Below, piece after piece: positions 1 to 5,031 of a stretch of 6,665 nucleotides of DNA (its first letter is position 1; each line of letters begins with the position of its first letter). The translations under genes were made by a program, and so were the position numbers. The stretch lies in contig JAJZMN010000145.1 of NCBI GenBank assembly GCA_021850345.1, positions 1 to 6,665 on the forward strand. The letters are read 5' to 3'. The notes below the pieces were generated by a model, which ran no database searches, was not told the DNA's origin, and saw only the letters and a program-made list of their open reading frames with translations. Source of the DNA: Actinomycetes bacterium. Its GTDB lineage: Bacteria > Actinomycetota > Acidimicrobiia > Acidimicrobiales > RAAP-2.

Positions 1-252
1 GGGCCACGCGCAGCACCAGCTACACCAGCGGCACCAGAAGCACCAGCGGCACCAGAAGCACCAGCGGCACCGGTGACGTCGCCTCGCGCGACTGCTTCAC
101 CGCTGCTGACCGTCACCCGCCTGGTCCCCGCCGGTGGGGCCGCCGCGTCCGCCGCGCCGCCCGCGCCCGCTCTTCGCGTCGCCACGTAGGTGACGTAGCC
201 GCAAACCGGCTGCGCCAAACGGCGCCGCAAGAGGACTTACGTTGTCGACGAG
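1..252. other. Left-edge region without a decidable gene
   Basis: Three reading frames are open here and none is convincing. On the minus strand a frame runs from possible TTG starts at 230 or 218 off the left edge; it is Ala/Gly-rich and includes the stretch CGYVTYVATRR. On the plus strand a Pro/Ala-rich frame runs in from the left edge and stops at TAG 187-189. A short minus frame from GTG at 100 to TAG at 20-22 reads polar residues followed by VPLVLL repeats. By hand count, third-position GC is about equal (near 80%) in the first two frames outside the tandem repeat, so it does not choose between them, and none has a clear ribosome binding site. The region could be the end of a convergent plus-strand gene, the start of another minus-strand gene, or non-coding. 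Confidence 0.35.
23..71. repeat. 18-bp tandem repeat, about 2.7 copies
   Basis: The unit caccagcggcaccagaag occurs perfectly at 23-40 and 41-58 and is followed by a 13-nt partial copy at 59-71. Because 18 is a multiple of three, copy-number change keeps any reading frame. Read on the plus strand the unit gives Ala/Pro/Glu repeats (APAAPE), and on the minus strand either Gly/Ala/Ser (GAAGAS) or the hydrophobic VPLVLL. It may be a low-complexity coding linker, but the coding strand is not established. Confidence 0.85.
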
Positions 253-327
253 TCAGCGCCCGTACCGCCGGCGCTGCTCGCGGCGGAAGAGGAACACCCG
301 GAGCAGCTTGCGCAGGAGGAAGCCCAT
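253..327 (-). CDS. Possible 24-residue small basic/hydrophobic protein
   Basis: ATG at 327, TGA at 255-253. The predicted peptide begins MGFLLRKLLRVFLF and ends in an arginine-rich tail (RREQRRRYGR), so it would be a short amphipathic or membrane-associated cationic peptide. It is in the same frame as the molybdenum hydroxylase gene, whose stop lies 39 nt upstream, so it could be read as a separate downstream cistron. No good Shine-Dalgarno sequence precedes the ATG. I do not recognise a family. It may be a chance ORF in GC-rich DNA; the main point in its favour is the clear hydrophobic-then-basic pattern in a gene-free gap. Confidence 0.22.
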   Translation of the reverse strand: MGFLLRKLLRVFLFRREQRRRYGR

Positions 328-366
328 GACCGCGCAGCCTAGGACCGCTCCGCTACCCGGGGCGGG

Positions 367-2670
367 TCATCCGCCGAGCTCGGCCTCGGCGTCACGGAGC
401 GCACGCCAGACCCGCTCGGCCGTGAGCGGCATGTCGACATGGCGTACTCCGAACGGAGAGAGCGCGTCGACGACCGCGTTCTGCACGGCGACCGTGGCGC
501 CGACGGTGCCGGACTCCCCGACACCCTTCATCCCGAGCGGGTTCCTCGGCGAGGGGGTCTCCGTCTCGCCGAGCTCGAAGGAAGGGAGATCCGCGGCGCT
601 CGGCACGGCGTAGTCGGCGAGCGTTGCGGTGAGTGGGTTGCCCCAGTCGTCGTAGCGGACCTCCTCGAAGAGGGCCTGCGCGATGCCCTGGGCGAGGCCC
701 CCGTGCACCTGGCCCTCGACGATCATCGGGTTCAGCACCCGTCCGCAGTCGTCCACGGCGACGAGCCGGCGGAGCGTCACTCGGCCGGTCTCCGTGTCCA
801 CCTCCGCGACGGCGAGGTGCGCACCAAACGGATAGGTGCCCTCCTCCTGTGTGAACTCGCCCTCCGAGTGCAGCCGCTTGCCAGGTGCGGCTGCAGCGAG
901 CTGCGCCCAGCTGAGCGCGCTCGTCGGCACGCCGGCGACCGCCAGCCCGCCGTCGACGACCACGACGTCGGCCGGCGCGACCTCGAGGAGCCCCGAGGCG
1001 ATGCCGCGCGCCTGGTCGAGGACCTCGCGCGCGGCGGCCACCATCGCGTTGCCCGCCAGCTGGCCGGAGCGCGAGCCAAACGTGCCGACGCCCCGTGGCA
1101 CGAGGCTGGTGTCGGAGTGCACGACGCGCACCTGCTCGGGGCCGACCCCGAGCACGTCGCCCGCGAGCTGGGTCAGGGCGGTGGCGAGCCCCTGGCCGTG
1201 TGGGGACGCGCCGGTCACGATGACGACGGTGCCGTCCTCTTCGACCGTCACGGCGCCGAACTCGCCTCCGGACCCACTGATCTCCACAAACGTGGAAAGG
1301 CCCACGCCGAGCGCCACCGGGTCGCCGCGGCGGCGCCGTTCGGCCTGCTCGGCGCGCAGTGCGCCGTAACCGGCCATCTCCAGCACCTCGTCGAGGGTGC
1401 GCCGGTAGTCGCCGCTGTCGTAGACGGCGCCGGTCGGGGTCCGATAGGGGAAGTCGCCGGGCTCGAGCATGTTGCGGCGCCGGACGTCGACGGGGTCCAT
1501 GCCGAGCTCCCTGGCCAGCATGTCCACTGCCCGCTCGAGCATGGCCGCCGCCTCGGGGCGTCCGGCGCCGCGGTAGGGGCCGACCGGCGTCGTGTTGGTC
1601 ACCACGCCGAGAGAGGTCAACGCGAGGTGCGGGATCCGATAGACGCCGGTGGCCATCAGCCGGGACGTCCGGAACGGAATGCCGCCGCGCCAGGGGTAGG
1701 CGCCGACCTCGGTGACGGTGCGCGCCTCGAGACCGACGATCGTCCCGTCACGCCGCGCTCCGAGCGCGACGTCCTGGACCTGACCGCGCCCGTGGCTCAT
1801 GGCCACGAGGTTCTCCGAACGGGTCTCCACGTGGCGAACCGGTCGACCGAGCCGGAGGGCTGCCGCCGCGACCACGATGTGCTCGGGGTAGACGCCCCCC
1901 TTCGCCCCGAACCCGCCGCCGACCGCCACGGTCCGCACCCGCACCTTCTCTTGCTCCATGCCCAGGGCGGTGGCGATCCCGTGTCGGACCGCGAAGGGCG
2001 CCTGGCAGGTGACGACGCAGTCCAGCCGCCCGTCGGCCTCCGGGATGACGAGCGCGGCGTTGGTCTCGATCGGCACCGGAGCGACTCGCTGGTTCACGAA
2101 GCGCGCCCGCACGACGACATCTGCGCCGTCCAGGACCTGCGATCCCGTCGGAACGCCCGTGGGAAGAGCCTCGAGCACCACGTTGGTGCCGAACGCCGGG
2201 AAGAGGAGTGCGGAGCCCGGATCCAGCGCCGCGACCGGGTCGAGGACGACGGCCAGCGGCTCGACGTCCACGACGACCATTTCCGCCGCGTCGACTGCGG
2301 CACCCGGCGACTCGGCCACGACGACCGCTACCGCCTCGCCGACGAAGCGGACGCGATCGCTTGCGAGACACGGTCGTGCGAGCTCGGCGCGCGGGGGGCC
2401 GTCGGCCCGTGGCCACTCGGGGATGCCGGGAAGCACGAGGTCCTCGGCGGTGAAGACGGCGACGACGCCCGGCTGAGCCCTCGCGTCGGTGGCGTCGACC
2501 GCGCGCAGCTCGCCGTGAGCCACGGTCGACCGGACGAAGACCGCGTGGAGCACGCCGGGGGGATGGAGGTCCGCCAGGTACTCGGCGGCACCGGTGAGCA
2601 GCGGCGGGTCCTCGCGCCGCTCGACTCGGTGGCCGAGCACGCTCACGCTGGACATGCCGTGGTCGAGCAT
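367..2670 (-). CDS. Molybdopterin-binding large subunit, xanthine/CO dehydrogenase family (form II CoxL-like)
   Basis: This is the catalytic subunit of a molybdenum hydroxylase, which oxidises a small substrate at a molybdopterin cytosine dinucleotide centre and passes electrons to Fe-S and FAD subunits. Numbered from ATG 2670 (767 aa, normal for the family), an a/b-hammerhead N-terminal domain covers roughly residues 18-130. GGGFGAKGG at 251-259 is the family's glycine-rich molybdopterin motif. The active-site loop reads PYRGAGR at 365-371, and the motif KGVGESG carries the catalytic base Glu719. Form I CO dehydrogenases have AYxCSFR in this loop, with the copper-bridging cysteine; this loop is of the AYRGAGR (form II) type, so CO need not be the substrate and aldehyde or purine-like substrates are possible. 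I chose ATG 2670 because a TAGAGT -10 element ends 7 nt before it; ATG 2655 is an alternative. An in-frame ATG at 2763 adds a non-homologous, repeat-encoded N-terminus. Small and medium subunits are not adjacent in this window. Confidence 0.9.
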   Translation of the reverse strand: MLDHGMSSVSVLGHRVERREDPPLLTGAAEYLADLHPPGVLHAVFVRSTVAHGELRAVDATDARAQPGVVAVFTAEDLVLPGIPEWPRADGPPRAELARPCLASDRVRFVGEAVAVVVAESPGAAVDAAEMVVVDVEPLAVVLDPVAALDPGSALLFPAFGTNVVLEALPTGVPTGSQVLDGADVVVRARFVNQRVAPVPIETNAALVIPEADGRLDCVVTCQAPFAVRHGIATALGMEQEKVRVRTVAVGGGFGAKGGVYPEHIVVAAAALRLGRPVRHVETRSENLVAMSHGRGQVQDVALGARRDGTIVGLEARTVTEVGAYPWRGGIPFRTSRLMATGVYRIPHLALTSLGVVTNTTPVGPYRGAGRPEAAAMLERAVDMLARELGMDPVDVRRRNMLEPGDFPYRTPTGAVYDSGDYRRTLDEVLEMAGYGALRAEQAERRRRGDPVALGVGLSTFVEISGSGGEFGAVTVEEDGTVVIVTGASPHGQGLATALTQLAGDVLGVGPEQVRVVHSDTSLVPRGVGTFGSRSGQLAGNAMVAAAREVLDQARGIASGLLEVAPADVVVVDGGLAVAGVPTSALSWAQLAAAAPGKRLHSEGEFTQEEGTYPFGAHLAVAEVDTETGRVTLRRLVAVDDCGRVLNPMIVEGQVHGGLAQGIAQALFEEVRYDDWGNPLTATLADYAVPSAADLPSFELGETETPSPRNPLGMKGVGESGTVGATVAVQNAVVDALSPFGVRHVDMPLTAERVWRALRDAEAELGG

Positions 2671-2677
2671 CCCGGTG

Positions 2678-2683
2678 ACTCTA
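2678..2683 (-). promoter_or_regulatory. Probable -10 element of the CoxL-like gene (leaderless)
   Basis: On the minus strand TAGAGT fits the actinobacterial -10 pattern TANNNT and is followed by 7 nt and then ATG at 2670. Transcription starting 6-7 nt after the hexamer would begin at or next to the A of the ATG, giving a leaderless mRNA. No good -35 hexamer lies 16-19 nt upstream, which is common for such promoters. The placement is an inference from spacing only. Confidence 0.45.
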
Positions 2684-2735
2684 TCGACGGGACTTGGCGG
2701 CGACCGATTCGGGGTCCCGGTGCCCGTAGATCGCT

Positions 2736-2772
2736 CGTGCCCTCGGCATCGTGCCCTCGGCATCGTGCCCTC
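2736..2772. repeat. 14-bp tandem repeat upstream of the CoxL-like gene
   Basis: The unit cgtgccctcggcat occurs at 2736-2749 and 2750-2763, with a partial third copy at 2764-2772. On the minus strand each full unit begins with an ATG, and that ATG is preceded by GAGGGCACG, an SD-like run 4 nt before it. The two ATGs (2763 and 2749) are in different frames because 14 is not divisible by three. Only the one at 2763 is in frame with the downstream gene. Confidence 0.85.
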
Positions 2773-2796
2773 TCGAGGGATCCGCCGGGAACCCCT

Positions 2797-2817
2797 CCGG
2801 GCCCGTCGGGGGCCCGG
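2797..2817 (-). terminator. GC-rich hairpin after the zinc-ribbon gene
   Basis: Arms ccgggccc (2797-2804) and gggcccgg (2810-2817) form a perfect 8-bp GC stem with a 5-nt loop. The hairpin lies 16 nt past the stop of the 115-codon gene on the minus strand. No U-tract follows, so it would be an actinobacterial-type hairpin terminator or mRNA-stabilising structure and not a canonical intrinsic terminator. Confidence 0.45.
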
Positions 2818-2832
2818 GGCGGACGGATCGGA

Positions 2833-3180
2833 TCAGCTGGCGATCTTGCGTGACCTGCTGAAACGACGCGGCTTCTCGGTCTCGGGGGCCGGAACCAGCG
2901 TCGCGACCGCGGCCACGTCGGCAGCCCTCCTGCACTCGTCGCACAGGTACACCCCGTCCCGCAGGCGCGTGAGCCCGTTGGACCGGCAGCCGGCGCAGAT
3001 GTGGCCGAAGTAGACGACCTCGGAGGGCTCGTTGGGCCGCGTGTACCTCGCAAGGTGGCCCAGCCGCTCGACGACCTCGGGCCGGAGGATCCAGCTGCCG
3101 TCTTCGGTCTCCACGACAAGATCCCAGGAGAGCATGTTGCGCAGCAGTGGGTCGAACCGGTCCATCGGGTGGTCGTGCAT
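2833..3180 (-). CDS. Small zinc-ribbon-like protein of unknown function (115 aa)
   Basis: The N-terminal half (about residues 1-55) is soluble and charged, with the stretch WDLVVETEDGSWILRPEVVE resembling a short beta-rich or winged element. The C-terminal half carries two CxxC knuckles, Cys62-x2-Cys65 and Cys80-x2-Cys83, spaced by 14 residues, the usual layout of a structural zinc ribbon. The protein ends in a basic tail (PRRFSRSRK). There is no signal peptide or membrane segment, so it is probably cytoplasmic. ATG 3180 is preceded by AAGGGA 11 nt upstream, a plausible if slightly distant ribosome binding site. It lies upstream of, and co-oriented with, the CoxL-like gene, with a hairpin between them. 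I do not recognise a named family; nucleic-acid binding or a protein-protein adaptor role is only a guess from the ribbon and basic tail. Confidence 0.8.
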   Translation of the reverse strand: MHDHPMDRFDPLLRNMLSWDLVVETEDGSWILRPEVVERLGHLARYTRPNEPSEVVYFGHICAGCRSNGLTRLRDGVYLCDECRRAADVAAVATLVPAPETEKPRRFSRSRKIAS

Positions 3181-3465
3181 CGTTGCCGAATTCCCTTTTT
3201 GTCAACGCCCGAGCCGCCCCTACTGCGGCCGGAACATCTCTTGGCGCCCGGTCCCCTCCTCGGACGCCTCTTACTCCAACAGTGTGCCAAAGCGCGACGC
3301 GTTTGTCTCGACGAAAGTCCGAAGAATTCGGAGAAATTCCTACGCGCTGGTCGATTGATCGACGCGCGGCGGTCTCTTCATGCGCAGCGGTCGACAGTGT
3401 GCGCACATGCTGCTCGATGCGCACCTCCTGATCGATGGCCACGCCGCGCGCGAGACGACAGTCAC
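3181..3465. other. Intergenic region with two dyads, lower GC
   Basis: No gene is supported here. Third-position bias disappears and AT content rises, especially at 3290-3360, as expected of a promoter-bearing spacer ahead of the zinc-ribbon gene. Two inverted repeats are visible. One is tccgaa-gaa-ttcgga at 3318-3332. The other is an interrupted dyad at 3343-3368, cgcgc-tg-gtcgat-tg-atcgac-gcgcg. Either could be an operator. A convincing -10 element for the 3180 start was not found. Confidence 0.5.
3343..3368. promoter_or_regulatory. Interrupted dyad, possible operator
   Basis: The inner arms gtcgat (3350-3355) and atcgac (3358-3363) flank a 2-nt centre. The outer arms cgcgc (3343-3347) and gcgcg (3364-3368) pair when the two bases at 3348-3349 are bulged. 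It lies in the lower-GC spacer about 165 bp upstream of the zinc-ribbon start. The size and symmetry suit a dimeric repressor site, but nothing identifies a regulator. Confidence 0.25.
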
Positions 3466-3904
3466 CCCGATGCGCGTGGCCCGCACCTCCCAGTAGTGGT
3501 CCCGCAAGAGGCGCTTGGAGAGCTTCCCGGTCGGCGCGCACGGAGTACCCAGATCGTCCCGGATGACGATCTCCCCGAGCAGGGCGCGCCCGACCGTGCG
3601 GGGGTGCGCAAGCTACTCCTCGGCGGTGCAGTACGTGAAGCTGTACGCCCCGGTCGCGCGGTAGTCCTCGTGAGTACTCGTGGACGATCGGCCCAGCCAG
3701 TCGATCATCGCCTTCACCGGGCCGGGCAGGGGGCCCCCACGTGCAGGACGTTCTCGAGCGAGGACAGGTCGTAACGTCGCCGGTCCTCGGGCAGCGCGCC
3801 CGCCGGAGCTCGAACGCCCGCAGGAAGTGGGCGATCTGGTTGGCCCGGTCCTCGAAGGCCCGATAGGTCACCACCTCGCCGCTCGGCGACATGACGACGC
3901 GGGA
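3466..3904 (-). pseudogene. Decayed acyl-CoA ligase (AMP-dependent synthetase, FadD-like)
   Basis: Stitching minus-strand frames gives recognisable AMP-dependent synthetase pieces in the correct order. The N-terminal piece is VVMSPSGEVVTYRAFEDRAN continuing to QIAHFLRA (about 3898-3812). A central piece is YDLSSLENVLHVGAPCPA (to about 3722), then PVKAMIDWLG, GPIVHEY, and AYSFTYCTAEE. After an in-frame TAG (3615-3613) come LAHPRTVGRALLGEIVIRDD and finally PTGKLSKRLLRDHYW, which holds the family's C-terminal catalytic lysine motif. Between the first two pieces about 200 residues are missing, including the ATP-binding P-loop (junction near 3794-3800). Between IRDD and PTGKL most of the C-terminal half is missing (junction near 3541-3550). 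Three further frameshifts lie near 3718-3726, near 3691-3695, and at a 10-bp duplication at 3663-3682. Only about 150 of some 510 residues remain, so no enzyme activity is expected. It could in part reflect assembly error, but two deletions plus a stop suggest real decay. Confidence 0.85.
3663..3682. repeat. 10-bp imperfect tandem duplication inside the pseudogene
   Basis: agtcctcgtg (3663-3672) is followed directly by agtactcgtg (3673-3682), differing at one base. On the minus strand the duplication falls exactly where the acyl-CoA ligase frame changes from the HEY piece to the DYRATGAYSFTY piece. A 10-bp insertion is a direct explanation for that frameshift. Confidence 0.7.
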
Positions 3905-3924
3905 GCCCCAACCATGCCTGAAGC

Positions 3925-5031
3925 TCAGGTCGAGGTCGAGGTCGAGGGTCGATCGCCAGGCGATGGCTGCCGAGACCCGGTCCACTCGAGCAGACGGTCG
4001 AGCGGCCAGGAGTTCACCACCCGATCCGGGTCGACGCCGGCCTCGACCGCGATCTCGGCGCCGACGCGCTGCCACTCGAGCTGTCCGGGGGCGTGCGCGT
4101 CGGTGTCGATGGCAACGAGGCAACCCGCGTCGACCGCCTGGCGGAGCAGCTCCCCGGGCGGGTCCCGGCGCTCTGGGCGCGAGTTGATCTCGACAGCGGT
4201 GCCCGTGCGCGCGCACGCCCCAAAGACGGCGACAGGGTCGAACGACGACTGCGGGCGGCCGCGGCCGACGACGATCCTGCCGGTGCAGTGGCCGAGGATG
4301 TCCGTGTGGGGGTTCTCGACGGCCGCGATCATGCGCGGGGTCATCTCCTTTGCGTCCATGCGCAGCTTGGAGTGCACCGAAGCGACGACCACGTCCAACC
4401 GGGACAGCAGCTCCTCTTCCTGGTCCAGCGAACCGTCGAGAAGGATGTCGACCTCGATTCCCGTCAGGATGCGGAAGGGGGCGAGCCGCTCGTTCAGCTC
4501 GGCGACCACGTCCAGCTGGCGACGGAGCCGCTCGGCGTCGAGCCCGTGCGCGACGGTGAGCCGGGGGCTGTGGTCGGTGAGCGCGAGGTACCGGTGGCCA
4601 AGGGCCGCGGCGGCGAGCGCCATCTCCTCGATGGGACTGCCACCGTCGGACCAGTCCGAGTGGCTGTGGAGATCCCCCTGGAGGCTCCCGAGCAGCGCGA
4701 CGACGGCAGGTGTCGTGACGATCTCCCGGCGCGCCTCGAGATCGCGCAGATAGGGATGGGTCTCGCCTGCAAGCGCCGAGGACACGACCGCAGCGGTCGT
4801 CGGGCCGAGCCCGGGCAGGTCCGAGAGGCGACCCGCTGCACGAAGGGCCTGGACGCGCTCGGCGCCGGCCTCGTCGATGCTCGCCGCAGCCCGCCGGAAC
4901 GCCCGGACCTTGAAGCTCTCGGCGCGCTCGGCTTCGAGGAGGTAGGCGATCCGGCGCAGCGCCTCGCTCGCCTCGCGCGCCCGGAGCGCCTCGCGCGGGC
5001 TACTCCCTCGTCGCGATCTCGACGGTCCCAC
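3925..5031 (-). CDS. HhH-PHP domain protein, metal-dependent phosphoesterase-like
   Basis: 368 residues. Residues about 20-90 form an N-terminal helical region like the 8-kDa/HhH part of family X DNA polymerases, with the hairpin-helix motif LPGLGPTTAAVV at about 72-83. Residues about 118-335 are a PHP domain with the expected metal ligands: HSHSD at 122-126, TDH at 152-154, Glu193 in GIEVD, His220 in SVH, His242, His248 in LGH, and DTDAH at 309-313. Polymerase palm and fingers are absent. The architecture resembles bacterial PolX with the catalytic core removed, or stand-alone actinobacterial PHP proteins. PHP domains hydrolyse phosphoesters with two or three metals, so a role in DNA-end or nucleotide phosphate processing is plausible but unproven. 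GTG 5031 is the only usable start I see; it lies inside the 3' end of the transporter gene (32-nt overlap), implying translational coupling. The last residues (PSTSTST) come from a 6-bp repeat. Confidence 0.85.
   Translation of the reverse strand: MGPSRSRRGSSPREALRAREASEALRRIAYLLEAERAESFKVRAFRRAAASIDEAGAERVQALRAAGRLSDLPGLGPTTAAVVSSALAGETHPYLRDLEARREIVTTPAVVALLGSLQGDLHSHSDWSDGGSPIEEMALAAAALGHRYLALTDHSPRLTVAHGLDAERLRRQLDVVAELNERLAPFRILTGIEVDILLDGSLDQEEELLSRLDVVVASVHSKLRMDAKEMTPRMIAAVENPHTDILGHCTGRIVVGRGRPQSSFDPVAVFGACARTGTAVEINSRPERRDPPGELLRQAVDAGCLVAIDTDAHAPGQLEWQRVGAEIAVEAGVDPDRVVNSWPLDRLLEWTGSRQPSPGDRPSTSTST
3929..3946. repeat. 6-bp tandem repeat at the PHP gene 3' end
   Basis: gtcgag occurs three times in a row at 3929-3934, 3935-3940 and 3941-3946, followed by a related gtcgat at 3948-3953. 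On the minus strand it encodes the Ser-Thr tail of the PHP protein immediately before its stop at 3927-3925. It lies about 25 bp from the broken 5' end of the acyl-CoA ligase pseudogene. Confidence 0.75.

Noticed and set aside
1..189. Plus-strand Pro/Ala-rich frame ending at 189 as a gene 3' end
   Set aside because: Codon bias is no better than in the opposite strand's frame and the repeat part has poor third-position GC; there is not enough sequence to support it as a gene.
439..2853. 804-codon plus-strand ORF opposite the CoxL-like gene
   Set aside because: It is antisense to a gene with clear family motifs; its translation is low-complexity, rich in His, Arg and Asp, with no recognisable domain.
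3200..3205. TTGACA on the minus strand as a -35 element of the zinc-ribbon gene
   Set aside because: It is only 20 nt from the start codon, so the -10 would fall on the start codon, where no TANNNT is present.
3001..3774. 257-codon plus-strand ORF
   Set aside because: It is antisense to the zinc-ribbon gene and the pseudogene, with no domain and a mixed composition.
3714..3911. 65-codon minus-strand ORF as a separate gene
   Set aside because: Its last third (YDLSSLENVLHVGAPCPA) is the central piece of the acyl-CoA ligase and its first part is that gene read out of frame.
2681..4216. 511-codon minus-strand ORF
   Set aside because: It runs through the PHP gene in the wrong frame, parts of the ligase pseudogene, the intergenic spacer and the zinc-ribbon gene out of frame. 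Only its middle part carries real (pseudogene) sequence.
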